From NCBI GenBank assembly GCA_007844125.1, contig CM017563.1, forward strand, positions 40,740,512 through 40,804,511: 64,000 nt of DNA. Direction: 5' to 3'. A program made the position numbers and the translations under genes. The stretch is from Sinonovacula constricta (taxonomy: Eukaryota > Mollusca > Bivalvia > Cardiida > Solecurtidae). The notes beneath the pieces are model-generated. The model saw only the letters and a list, made by a program, of their open reading frames with translations, was not told the DNA's origin and made no database searches. This document shows positions 12,626-24,800 of the stretch, piece by piece (position 1 is the stretch's first letter; each line of letters opens with the position of its first letter).

Positions 12626-13063
12626 GAATTCTGCATAATAACTTCAAAGAGAATGGGATGTAACCCAAACAAGCTTTCAAATCTGTCTTTCCGCTTTCCT
12701 TTTCTCTGTCTGTTGCCCAAGTACCCAATGAGACCAATAAAACAGCATTAACTATGCATGGAGGTACTTAAATGACAAAGAATAAATCATACAGTGAACT
12801 TAATTACTGCTAAAAATACCACACAGTCAAAGCAATAAAACTTCTACCTCAGAAATTATAGTGACAAGATGTCTGTCCCAAAGTTTAAAGCACACATTCA
12901 ATGAATTCTGAAGCGAGTATTAACAATTCCCGTTTATGGTCTTTGAAAAATAATAAAATAAAAAGGTAATTGTGGTCATGCACCAGCAAGTATATGATGC
13001 AGTCAAAGGATGGGTTATGGTATCAGTTGGTACACCTTACCATTGATAACAACTTAACAAGAC

Positions 13064-13385
13064 GTTTATTTGTTTACTGGGTTTATCGTCCCACCAACAG
13101 TATTTCAGTTATCTGGAGACGGTGTCCACTTGAAGCAGATATAGTGATGCCTTTACTGTGTATAGCATACCGTGAACACCTGGCATGATACTACACCCAG
13201 TCACATTATCCTGACACGAGGCCAACCAGTCGTGGAACTACCCTAATTTCTGCTTGAGTGTTAGCAAGGGAGCTATACTACTACCGTTTTTTTAATGATT
13301 TTTGTATGTCATAGCCCGGGATCGAAACCGGGGCCTCTCGTACCTAGAGCCGACACTCTACAGATTGCGCTACCAGGTCCGGCGA
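13064..13385 (-). mobile_element. SINE family 2, intact copy
   Basis: Collinear over its full length with 10233-10552. It is bracketed by the 9-bp duplication 'taacaagac' (13055-13063 and 13386-13394), so this is an independent insertion. Confidence 0.9.
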
Positions 13386-13469
13386 TAACAAGACATAACC
13401 TTATCAAGCTACATTTTGTTAAAAGCTTACGCTAAATCATTAGTTTGTTGCTTGTATATATAATTTCCA

Positions 13470-13840
13470 GGATTTTTTTTGTCTGAAAAGGGGACAGCCC
13501 TGGGGACTTTCAGATTGGGGATATTGTCTCAGCGATTAATTGAAAAACGGTGAAACTGTGCATGTTTAACTTCTAATTTGCTATCATACATCCTGGATAT
13601 TTATTACAAAGCCATCTTTCTTTTTTTCTTGTAGAACTCTCCTACTATATTATCATAGTCCAGTTCATTTATGCTTCCGCTGTAGTCTCTATAGTCCACA
13701 TCAATGCATCTAATTATGACATATTGGCAATGTAATACTGAATTTTATCTGATGGGAATTGCATTTTTAAGGAAAAAATTATTTGCAGAAGAGAAGGTAA
13801 TTGTAAATGGCCTTTTTATATAAGGTAAAAAGACTCTGGT
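13470..13840. repeat. Dispersed ~300-bp segment, copy 2
   Basis: Homologous to 2035-2335. On the minus strand a frame of roughly 45 codons ends 'Gly-Glu-Phe-Tyr-Lys-Lys-Lys-Arg-Lys-Met-Ala-Leu-stop' near 13600, with AATAAA overlapping the stop. I do not recognise a family. It could be a 3'-terminal exon, or the end of a transposon frame. Confidence 0.5.
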
Positions 13841-14639
13841 TTTACAAGTACAAGTTTTGTACATATTTAAAGTCAATGCAGCAAAGAGTCCTGATACTGA
13901 CCAGACTGCTCGCAGCTGGTTAACAGCGTCAGAAACCCACGACCAATCCATTCTGTTACTCTCCATTCATCGCCCGTGGGATATTTAGTTCATTTTTTGC
14001 TGATTCCGGTAATGATAATTCATTGGTCGTTTCAAAAGCCAATGAAGATTTCAGTACAATGATAAAGCTTGTTTCTTTCTATTGTGGCACTGGGTGCAGC
14101 CATTGTTATGCTTCTAGTCTCCACGCTGAAGAATGTGGATTGTGTAAGCAGTATTATGATTGGCCATTTCTTTTTCTATTCAGTTAGATAAGATGACAGA
14201 ACATTGACCAATAAGCCAACGTCTATGAATGTAGTAAAATGGAATAGTCGAGCGTGGGTATCCGTCGACGGCAGGTTAAGAGTTAAACAGAAGTTCCACA
14301 TCATTATTTTTGGATACTGTAACGACAGTAGCATCAACACATACTTTAGACAAGATCAAAAAGATACAATGTACCATAACAATATCAGCATGCATGACAG
14401 ACTATATTTCAGGTTTTATGTCCTTTAGTTTAAATAGTTAATAAGTTATTTTTGAATAATAAGATCCAATTATAACTTATTCTGTTGCAAGCTCCAAGTA
14501 CATTTGTATTGATTACATATTTATTGTTCTATATATTTTTAGGAAAACATAAATATTTATTACTCATAAAGTACCTTATCATATGCAATCAATATAAATT
14601 CTTATATGTCAAGTTTGTTACCTCCTATAAACACTATTA
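13841..14639. other. No gene seen
   Basis: Noncoding sequence; short frames only (for example 14204-14428). Confidence 0.4.
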
Positions 14640-14862
14640 CGGTCAACATTGACGAAGTCTAGCTATTTAATGATGGACGAAGAACCCTGACTTATATCTA
14701 TGTAGAACAACAGACGCACCACTGGTCAGCTAGAAAACTTTCCCACATGAAAGTTCTTGCCCGGGCCAGAACGCGAACTGAAGCAGTGAGGGGCAGAGGA
14801 GTTACACATCAGCTTATCTAACCACTCAGTCACAAGCGCTCCGTTGTGTGTAAGCCAGGGAA
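14640..14862 (-). mobile_element. SINE family 3, longest copy
   Basis: Includes the body ('ttaatgatggacgaagaaccctgac', 'caccactggtcagctagaaa') and a decayed tRNA-like end ('gcccgggccagaacgcgaac', 'ccactcagtcacaagcgctcc'). The B-box-like motif, read on minus, gives the orientation. Confidence 0.65.
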
Positions 14863-16020
14863 CATGAACCACAATCAGGGGAGGCCATTACTGACCTAGC
14901 AGTGGGAAAGTGATGTAATTACATAATTCTAAGCAATTGTGTGACTGTTTTTTTTTTAATGCAGACTTTTCAAGTTTTATTTGGTTATAAAGAGATGAAT
15001 TTGTGTCAACTGTCAGGATTTGCCAAATTTGTGATTAAATTTCTGTTTGTTTTTTCTAAAACCTACGGATGACCAAAAATTATATCCATTCTAACATGAC
15101 CACCCAATTTATCTGGACGTCAATTTTGTCAATAAAGCGCCAATATGTGTATTACTGCAGCATGTTGCTTAAGTTTTATTATTTACAGTTAATCAATCTT
15201 CTGTTTATTAAGTATTCAGAATTTATGTTTTAATTTTTTCTTCACATCTTTTTTGTTATATATTTATTATGTCATCGATGACAACATTTCATATAAATTA
15301 GACGTGATAGAATTTATTGACACTGTTGATAGTTTATTAGGGCCAGTAAAGAAACAGAATATTCCTAAATAGTTTAATATTTTTTCTGGATCTCAATTAA
15401 AACAATCACATATAAACAATACAACATAACAAGTTACATTATTAATACTTCCCCTGACATGTTTTCTTTTAAATAGGAATATGAACATACTTTACCAGTA
15501 AACAGATTGCCAGTTATGATTTATTACCATTCTACACCTCTGTCAATACGCCATATTGAAATAGCTACAAACATGAACGAAGGTGTTGATTGGCTGAACC
15601 AGAACTCCTATTTCTCCGCCTACTGTATTGTGTTTCTCCTTGCAGAAGGTAACCAATTTTACTGATGAGTATGGGGTGAAATCTGTTCTCAGTAATATGC
15701 AGACTCCGCCCATTGTCGTTCTTTTCTCGCTTCTGATGAAGCTGTATGCTATTTTGATCAACGCATGGCTTGAAATTATCACGGGTCAAAATGGCCCTGC
15801 AACTTTATTGCTAGGTGTCAATTAGGGATATTTTCCAAATTTTCTGGCATCAAAACCTTGGGTCAACCGAATACCCTGCTGAGTGATGCAACAAAGCCAT
15901 GAGCCTTACTGTGTTTAGGTTATTTTTTATTTTGTTAGTATTGACATTATAGAACACTAAAACAAGAGCCCTGAATTACTAAGCTAAGAAACAGGCTCAT
16001 TTATGGCATCAACAAACTGA
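14863..16020. other. No gene seen
   Basis: AT-rich. Overlapping frames on both strands at 15543-15825 lie in a more complex stretch, but none has a recognisable motif. Confidence 0.4.
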
Positions 16021-16235
16021 CAGTTATTAACTTATGAAAACTTTGGTGAAGATTGTTTGACAAATGTAGCCTTAAGCATATTAACAAGATTTTTCTAAAG
16101 TTTGACCTAGTAATGTACTTTTGGACCCTTTGAGACCCAGTTACCTACTCATCTTAGATCTCTTGCAAACAGTCTGACCAAGTTTGGTGAAGATTGGGCC
16201 ATAAATGTGACCTCTATAGCGTGTTTTGTTGATTT
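16021..16235. repeat. Dispersed repeat, copy 2
   Basis: Shares several 15-20 bp blocks with 1-190 ('tctgaccaagtttggtgaaga', 'tttttctaaagtttgacctag', 'gatctcttgcaa'). Confidence 0.6.
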
Positions 16236-18714
16236 GTTGAAAATTCAAATACCATTAGCATTTTTACAACCCAGGCAATGGTTTGCATCTGCAGCAAAAT
16301 CATAGTGTACAGCGTCCTACACTAATTCAACATGCTTTCATCATAAAAAATGATGCGAACAAATATGCAGATTTAAGAGTTTTTGTAAACCCTTAACCAA
16401 TACAATGAAAGTGCTTGAAGCACTATGATATTCAATCGCTGTAGTTTAACTGTCATTACTCAATTTTTGTTTGGATGAAACGTCCCATCAACAATTAAAC
16501 AATTCCACTTCCAAAGGAGTGGACATAAGTAGAAGGTATCAAGTAGAAGAATCAATACTGATTGACCAAATTTGAACTGCAGTGTTTTTTTTATTTTGTA
16601 AAAATGTCCTGTGAATTTCAAATTGGGAAAACAAGCTTGTAAAGTCTCAAAATTGGAAAAAAATTCAAAACAGCTTTATAATGAATATTTATGAATGTAT
16701 CTATGGACTGCTGTCCTTTTGCATCTTTTTATGCAATTTTTTTTATGTAGTATAATGTGCCATTTTACTTCGTTATCAAAACGCTTGCAGTAGACAAGCT
16801 AACTCATCACAGTGATCGCTTTACTACATCCTGGTATCTGGATACAGTTGACATCAGCATTCATTGGAACGATAGAAAATGCCATAAAAATAGTGGAATT
16901 TTTGTATGTCTAGTGATCTTTTACTTTCACAATAAATATGTTTTATGCATATGATATTGAAATATTTGGGGGTTGATATGTTTTTAGAGGGAAAAAAACA
17001 ACATCTAACCTTTTTTAAAATAACATTTTCGCTCAGTTTAAAAAAAACTTTTGTGAGACACTCAGTGTGTGTGGGAAATGAAATAAAACTGATATTGGTA
17101 ATTCTCCTTCAATGTTATCTCCTTGACAACACCCCAGAAAAGAAAGCTAATGATGACTGAACATGTTGTAGATTTTTTGGTTGTTTTAAATAAAAGCTAT
17201 TTAACCCATGTTCCATTGATTTCAAGCATTTTCCAGTCAAATGTTCCAATCTTTAATTTATTTTTCCTTTTTACTGTGTTGTTGGTTATTCTTAGGAACT
17301 TTTTTTTCAATGTACTTGTTCACTTTTTTTAGTGTAATATGGCACATTTGAGAGGCAGTTATTTATCAACAAACATATTTCTTTGTTGGATTTTAGATAA
17401 AATGGAAGCAGGATATAACACTTTATTTAAATTTAAATGTCAAAATTAAATGGGATTATAGGCTAATAGCAGAAATGGCCCTTGTTTATCCACCAAATGG
17501 CAAGAAGCAGTATCAGACGTTCGTAAGTCCTTATGTACTCCAAGCGCAAGTTTCAAATAAATCTGTGTGACTACTTTAATATAAGGGGCTAGTTTTTAAA
17601 ACAAGGATGGTTGATGGGTGTGGTGTCAGGAGCAAGCTTATATGCAGCTCAGAAACCTTTTGCCTTATAATGGAAGTATTTCCCAGGACACTGAGGCCAG
17701 ATTTACTGTTTATGGCCGATTTTTAACTGTAGCATTGACATGCTGGCATGCAGAATAGGGGGGTAACAATACACCATCTGACAGTACATCGTGGTTCTAG
17801 ATTCATGGTTTCGGGTCTTGGTAACTTCAAAAGGAATCATGGTACAAACTGTGAGATACCAAGTCCTACGTTGTACTCTCAAGTTCACAGCAAATCATGG
17901 TTAAGTCAGTGGTCGGTTATCATTTTACACCGGGAAAATGATGAAGTGGGTCAAGTTTAAGCACTTTTCCGACAATCCTAGTTCAAAGTTCCGATTCAAA
18001 TTTTCAATTCTTATTTGTTAGTGTTTCATCAAATAACAAGGCTAACTTATTGTTAAACATAAGTCATGGTTTTATAGTTTTCTTATGTGATAAGAAAAAG
18101 TATCATCTTTACCAAAATATGATGTATCGCAATGTGTTTGGTATAGTGTGGTGTATATTGAGATGTGTAGCTTATCGTGAGAATAGCATATTACTACATC
18201 CCTAATGCAGAATGAAACTCTTCCCGTACTTTGGTCAAAAGCTATTCAAGTCAGTCAAAACAAATCTCTTTGTTTTGTTTTACATTCTATAAACAAGCAA
18301 TATTACCTAAACTTGAGTAGTTTTTCTACTGAAACTGTGTTATCAAAAACAAGCAAAAATTAAGTTTTTCTTGACAAATATTGGCTGTGATTCAACTGCG
18401 ACACTTAAAGCAGACAGGACTGGAGAGAAAAAGTGAGGTCCAGACTAGGCTCCTTCCTGCACTTCTTTCTTTTACAATAATATATCAATTTATCGCATCA
18501 TACATTGGGTGACATCGTCCTGGTTCACATCATACTTGGTTCAAATCGTCCTTATGCCCATCGAAACAGAATCTACCCTATAAGCTGATAAGACACAATA
18601 AAGGCATGTCATTTTTTTATCAACATATTAGCAAATAAGTAAACATTTAGTATCGGTTATCAACAATATTTGCTAAACATGAGTTAAAATAAAGATAAAG
18701 AAGACAATACTTAC
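16236..18714. other. Probable first intron of the YAP homologue; no exon seen
   Basis: The sequence downstream of the YAP exon (lower coordinates) begins with the donor GTAAGT. I searched by eye on the minus strand for the rest of the WW domain (Asn-His then Thr-Thr-Trp) and found no candidate to the left window edge, so intron 1 probably extends beyond the window. The content is AT-rich and without clear genes. Confidence 0.4.
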
Positions 18715-19166
18715 TTTAAAAAGTACACCTGTCCTTGTGGCGTTTTGGCCATTTCCCATCCCAAAGGCAGGGGTTGTTCTTCTAAGAGAAGATCACAAGA
18801 ACGTTGTCGAGTATGTTGTGGTGGGGGTAATGTAGATAACTGAGTCTGTTGTAACATGGCTGGGGAGGACTGAGTTCTGCCATGAACAATTGTAGGTCCC
18901 CCAACACTATGGGCAACACTTAATGGGGGATTAGAATAACCAGTGGAATCTGTACTACCTTCTCTACTATGCGAAGTCTTGATTTCTTGCGGCTTCTGAG
19001 GAGTAGGGGGAGTGAAAAACGAAGCTGGCAACTTCCTCAACCGTAATGGAATGGCTGACGAATCGTTTGGATTAAGGGCTGCGTTAAACATAGCTTCCAA
19101 TTCATGGTCACTGTTCTCGCGAACATGGACAACTTGTGTCCCCTTCCTTTCGGTTCTGTCAGCCAT
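18715..19166 (-). CDS. YAP1: Yorkie/YAP transcriptional co-activator, first coding exon
   Basis: YAP/Yorkie is the nuclear effector of the Hippo pathway. It binds TEAD/Scalloped to drive growth genes and is held in the cytoplasm by LATS/Warts phosphorylation and 14-3-3. The exon gives 150 codons plus two bases. Residues 11-51 match the TEAD-binding region: 'QVVHVRENSD', an LxxMF helix at 23-27 and the omega-loop 'LRLRKLPASFF' at 41-51. Three LATS sites of form HxRxxS follow: HSREGS (66-71), HGRTQSSP (95-102, the 14-3-3 site) and HTRQRS (118-123). WW1 begins near 132 ('LPLGWEMAKTPQGQVYFL') and is cut by GTAAGT in phase 2, so the next residue is probably Asn as in YFLNH. I chose the ATG at 19166; the frame extends 19 codons upstream only to a TTG. 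The remaining exons are not in view. Confidence 0.93.
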
Positions 19167-20644
19167 TTTGGCTGGAAAATGCTGGTCTAACACTCGATCG
19201 AAACTTAATACACACTGTGACAAACGTTATCCTCACCGCTGGACAGACTTCATACAGAAAATCCCGAAAAAATCCTGAGTAACTTATACATTTGATCGGA
19301 CACCATTGAAACTTTTTACGAAAATTGGTTAGGATTAACCGTGCACTACTGAACAGGTACTTTATTCATCCGCTAAAGAAATAGGTCTCGGTAAATAACG
19401 CTCGCTTTGTTTAACTAAGCAACAATTTTTAAATGTATTGTAAAATCTAGATAGATTATTTGAATATGTTATCATGCAAAATAGTGAGACGGCAAATACT
19501 TCAGAATAACAACACAACGTAAATGGAATGATGATTGTGTATATCACTACGCGTAATAAATTGACGTCACTCTCTGACCTTTTTCTCGGTACGTCCCAAA
19601 CAGCGATCCATACATAAACATAGCGGTGGCAAAGATGTTCTTTTTGAATGAGTTTAAAATATAAAATTGACACCACTTTTAAGTTCCTTTTCTGTAGCCT
19701 AGACAGTAAAACGCAAAGTCATCTTATAACATGTATACAGGCGATTTACTTATGTTGTTTTGTAAATGCTGCTTTATAATTAGGCCCATTTGTAGGTCAC
19801 GTAAAAGTTCACCGACTGGACACGCCCATTTTATCAGGGTCGGCCGTCTGAGTGCCAAATATAGACATTTCCGCATACATACGGAAATTACCGGTTGTTT
19901 CCGAATATTCATTAAATACATGCTGCTATTAATTAAGGTCTTCGTCTGTTTTGTGATACTATGTTTTCCTCCCGGTTTAAATAAAGTTTATTTATTTAGA
20001 ACTTTTTTGTTTGGAAAAAGATGAAGAAGAGTTTTATTGCAAAGAGGTATAGTGGTAGTCATTTGTGATGGTAGTAGTAGAAAAAGTAATAATTGCGTTA
20101 GTGGTGTTAGTGATGGCCCTAGTTTAAGCAGCAGTAGAAGTTGTTGTTTATGGTTATGATGTAGATATGAAGAAAAATATGTAGCAGTTGTTTTTGCTTT
20201 AGCTTTTAGCAGAAGCAACTGGCAATGGATATTTCTGTAGTCAATATCGTTCTTGTAGATAGAGCAGATATTAAAATATGCGCGCAGCAGATTTTTCTTA
20301 TTTAAACCCACTGTCTCACGGAGGAACAATTTAAATATATGATAATTAGGCAACATTTATATTGTGCACAATAATTAATACGGTACTTAATCTTTTTCGT
20401 CTCATCCCAAGCACAGATATTAAAGGGAAGTAATCCAATACGACGAGCATCTAAATAACTACACAGTTACTCCCCTTAGAACACGTTATTGTCTTCTTGA
20501 TCAACGTATAATATATATCTTCTGTCTTTCTTTTTTTATAAATACACATATCTTTATTGTAATAATTTCAACATTCGAAACATGACATAAACAGCGTTGT
20601 TTCAAATGGATCTGATTTCTTTTCACTGCTTGCATTTGGGAAAC
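19167..20644. other. YAP 5' region / intergenic
   Basis: This would hold the YAP 5' UTR and promoter. The 170 bp above the ATG are richer in CpG than the surroundings, but no TATA box or other site can be assigned. 20040-20220 is a degenerate trinucleotide-like stretch (gtagtag, gttgtt) that creates a Leu-rich minus frame at 19988-20356, which I do not count as a gene. Confidence 0.4.
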
Positions 20645-20745
20645 CCTTAGGAAGTGCGAGGTTAGAGCTGTGCCTCACTGGTTTTTAAGCACACCAGCCG
20701 ACTCTTTTACTGAGAGACCGTTCCAAGCCGGTGACTGGCGGGTTT
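20645..20745 (+). repeat. Dispersed repeat family 4 (gtgcgaggtt), copy 1
   Basis: Begins 'aggaagtgcgaggttagagc' and continues 'aagcacaccagccgactc' ... 'gagagaccgttccaagccggtgac'. Related copies are at 32922-32990 and 45778-45880 (plus), and at 55160-55260 and 56565-56655 (minus). Confidence 0.65.
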
Positions 20746-21016
20746 GCTCTACTTAGCATAGTGTATCGCCACAGTTTTGTTGTTACTTTTACATAGATAA
20801 GTAAGTAAATACATTTGTGCTGTGCCATTTAAAATTTTATTATATGTTGCGGTACTCTTAAGACCTTGTTGAATTTTCTCATATATAAACTTTTTGGTCA
20901 TATGTGTTGAAAATGAACACACAAAAAATCAATGAATATGGAAACTATATACCTCCAGTGCTAATTGATTTACACCAATGTCGGTCATGGCTTTATACCT
21001 TTAATGCGCATGCGTA

Positions 21017-21298
21017 CAGGGGCGGATCCAGAAGAAAAAAATTGGGGGGAGTGGGGGGTGGGGTGTCGGCGGTATTAATCAAGATCTATTCAACTGTATC
21101 GCAGTAAACACTAGATATACTGCTATATAAACAGCAAGGGGCCCTAACTTTGACCTAAGCAGTCGACAAATAAATTTTTTAAATTTTCTTTAAAAGATTA
21201 GCATTTTTAAGCTTACATGTATGTGTTTTCACAACTCTTCTCTTTTACCTGGTTGGTGGGAGATGCATCCCCAATCCTTACCTCTGGACTCATCCCTG
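21017..21298. mobile_element. Nonautonomous DNA transposon, CAGGGG termini, copy 1
   Basis: Left end 'caggggcggatccaga', right end 'ctctggactcatccctg', imperfect inverted repeats. The interior ('aagatctattcaactgtatcgcagtaaa', 'tttttaagcttacatgtatgtg', 'tttacctggttggtg') is collinear with 37200-37450 and inverted in 60339-60638. CAGGGG ends fit hAT-type elements, but I see no convincing target duplication. Confidence 0.7.
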
Positions 21299-21394
21299 AT
21301 AGTTGAAGGGATGATTTCATTTCAACAGTTTTGGTCTTCATTATTTAATTAAGTATTATTTTAATTCTTCAATCACCGTAGGAACAAATTAGTT

Positions 21395-21565
21395 TATCAG
21401 TGCGAGGTTCAGCTATTTGGTGGAGGAAGACCCCAAACATTTGCCTAGGTAGAATTTAACATTTAGTCTTTCGCCCCGACCGGGACTCGAACCAACACGC
21501 TAGAAGGTTAAGCAATCAGAGGAGTTACAATTCGGCGACTGTATCACTACGACACGGGCGCCGAT
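21395..21565 (-). mobile_element. SINE family 3 with a well-kept tRNA-like head
   Basis: On the minus strand it opens with 'ggcgcccgtgtcgtagtgat' and a B-box 'ggttcgagtcccggtcgggg'. The body ends at 'tttggtggaggaagacccc' on plus. It is inserted just upstream of the MITE at 21631. Confidence 0.75.
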
Positions 21566-21630
21566 AAAAAGACCATAGACAGAAAACTTTTTATCATCGT
21601 AACTGCATTGTTATGTTCAATAAAACTTTT

Positions 21631-21860
21631 AAGGTGGTATCCGACAGTTTGCCTAAATCAAATACATGTAACAATATCTAACTTAAATATTGGATAATTT
21701 GGGCATACATTTCTATAAACCCATACTTAAGTCTTAATAAAGAAGATTTCGAACACAAACTGTACAGACTGTACTAATTGCGAAAAATGAGAATAACCTC
21801 TAAAGGTCCATTCTTTCCACTCTATAAAAGGGGCGATAGTGATCTCTCCTAAATATTTAT
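21631..21860. mobile_element. TA-flanked MITE, truncated by the minisatellite
   Basis: Starts with the TIR 'aaggtggtatccgacagttt'. The interior matches the other half of the 44080-44560 copy in inverse orientation ('cccatacttaagtcttaa', 'tgtacagactgtactaattgcg'). The far TIR is missing where the 28/29-bp array begins. Confidence 0.7.
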
Positions 21861-21879
21861 AGTTAGAGCGGACTATATT

Positions 21880-24800
21880 CAACCATCACCCAATATGCCC
21901 CCATACACAGCCATCACACAACATGTCCCCCATACTCAGCCGTCACATTATATGTCCCCCATACCCTGTCGTCACAAAATATCTCCCCAATACTCAGCCG
22001 TCTAAACATTTGTCCCCCACACCATGCCGTCACACAATATATCTCTCATACTATGCTGTCACTCAATATGTCCCCCATACTCAGCCGTCACAAAATATGT
22101 CCCCCACAGATAACCACACAATATGTCTTTCATACAATGCTGTCACCCAATATGTCCCCCATACTCAACCATCACAAAATATATCTTCCATACTCAGCCA
22201 TCACACAATATGTCCCCCATACTCAACCATCACACAATATGTACCCCATACTCAACCATCACAAAATATTTCCCCCATAGATAACCACACAATATGTCTT
22301 TCATACAATGCTGTCACCCAATATGTTCCCCATACTCAACCAATTCTAGTTCTAGTTCCATGGCGGTCTCAATTTTCGCCATGGCCAGGTCGAAGAAATC
22401 TCTGTCATTTTCCTCGATCGCAACAATAAGTGATGCAATGTTCTTCTCAATATCATTTCTTTTCCCCTGTCTCATCGCCAGTAGCTGTTCTTGGTTTTGT
22501 TTTGTCATGGCACCAATTTTAATGAGACGAATGTTAAAACACGTCTATACAGTTTCAATCTTTAATAACGTCTAAAAACATATACATAACAATATCAGCG
22601 TAATGACGTCAAAAATACGCCAAACGGCACAATACAAGAAATGGCGACATAACGTCATAAATGTAACGAATTCTCAAAATATGTCTTCCATACTCAGCCG
22701 TCACCCAATATGTCCTCCATACTCAGCCGTCACAAAATATGTCCCCAATACTCAGCCGTCAAAACACTTGTCCCCCTCCCATACCATGCCGTCACACAAC
22801 ATGTCTCTCATACTATGCTGTCACCCAATATGTCCCCCATACTCAGCCGTCACAAAATATATCCCCCATAGACAACCACACAATATGTCTCTCATAAAAT
22901 GTTGTCACCCAATATGTCCCCCAAAGTCAGTCATCACACAAAATGTCCCCCATACTCAGCTAACACACAATATGTCCCCATACTCAGCCGTCACGCAATA
23001 TGTCCCCATACTCAACCATCACAAAATATGTCCCCATACTTAGACATCACCTAATATGTCCCCCATACTCAACCATCACAAAATATGTCCCCATACTCAG
23101 CCGTCACGCAATATGTCCCCATACTCAGCCATCACAAAATATGTCCCCATACTCAGCCGTCACGCAATATGTCCCCATACTTAGCCATCACATAATATGT
23201 CCCCATACTTAGCCATCACAAAATATGTCCCCATACTTAGCCATCACATAATATGTCCCCATACTTAGCCATCACAAAATATGTCCCCATACTAAGCCAT
23301 CACAAAATATGTCCCCATACTCAGCCGTCACGCAATATGTCCCCATACTCAACCATCACAAAATATGTCCCCATACTCAGCCGTCACGCAATATGTCCCC
23401 ATACTCGGCCATCACAAAATATGCCCCATACTTAGCCATCACATAATATGTCCCCATACTTAGCCATCACATAATATGTCCCATACTTAGCCATCACATA
23501 ATATGTCCCCATACTTAGCCATCACAAAATATGTCCCCATACTTAGCCATCACAAAATATGTCCCCATACTTAGCCATCACATAATATGTCCCCATACTC
23601 AGCCATCACAAAATATGTCCCCATACTTACCCATCACATAATATGTCCCCATACTCAGCCGTCACGCAATATGTCCCCATACTCAACCATCACAAAATAT
23701 GTCCCCATACTCAGCCGTCACGCAATATGTCCCCATACTCAGCCATCACGCAATATGTCCCCATACTCAACCATCACAAAATATGTCCCCATACTCAACC
23801 ATCACAAAATATGCCCACATACTCAGTCATCACATAATATGTCCTCATACTCAGCCGTCACGCAATATGTCCCCATACTCAGCCATCACAAAATATGTCC
23901 CCATACTTAGCCATCACATAATATGTCCCCCATACTCAACAATCACAAAATATGTCCCCATACTCAGCCGTCACGCAATATGTCTTCTAAGCTCACCAGT
24001 CACACAGTATGCCCCTTTAATCTTCCGTCACACAATATGTCCCTATAATCTTCCGTCACACAATATGTCCCTATAATCTTCCATCACACAATATGTCTCC
24101 CACTCTCAGCCGTCACAAAATAAATCTACAACACTCTGCCGTCACACAATATGTCCATATACTCAGCCGTCACACAATATGTCCCTATACTCAGCCGTCA
24201 CACAATATGTCTTCTATTCTCACCAGTCACACAATATGTCCCTATACTCAGCCGTCACACAATATGTCCCTATACTCAGCCGTCACAAAATATGTCTTCT
24301 ATGCTCACCAGTCACACAATATGTCCCTCATATTCAGCCGTCCCGAAATATGTCTTCTATGTTCACGATTCAAACAATATGACCCCCATACTATGTTGTC
24401 ACAAATTATTTCCCCCATTCTCAGCCATTACGCAATATGTCTTCTATGCTCACCAATGACACAATTTGTCCATATACTCAGCCGTCACACAATATGTCCC
24501 TATACTCAGCCGTCTCAGCCGTCACACAATATGTCCCTATACTCAGCCGTCTCTGCCGTCACACAATATGTCCATATACTCAGCCGTCACACAATATGTC
24601 CATATACTCAGCCGTTACACAGTCTGTCCCTCATACTCTCCCATCACACAATCTGTCCCGCATACCCTCCCGACACACAATCTGTCGGATTCTTCATACT
24701 ATCCCATCACACAGTCTGTCCCTCATACTCTCTCGTCACACAATATGTTCTCTGTACTCTTCAGTCACATAATATGTTCTCTCTACTCTCCAGTCACATA

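Noticed and set aside
18711..19223. Start of the YAP frame at 19223
   Set aside because: The base triplet there is TTG, not ATG; the ATG at 19166 begins the conserved protein, and coding ends at the donor at 18715.
22314..22508. 64-codon minus frame as a host gene
   Set aside because: It sits in an insert within a minisatellite and its last residues are encoded by the repeat, so it is at best a fragment.
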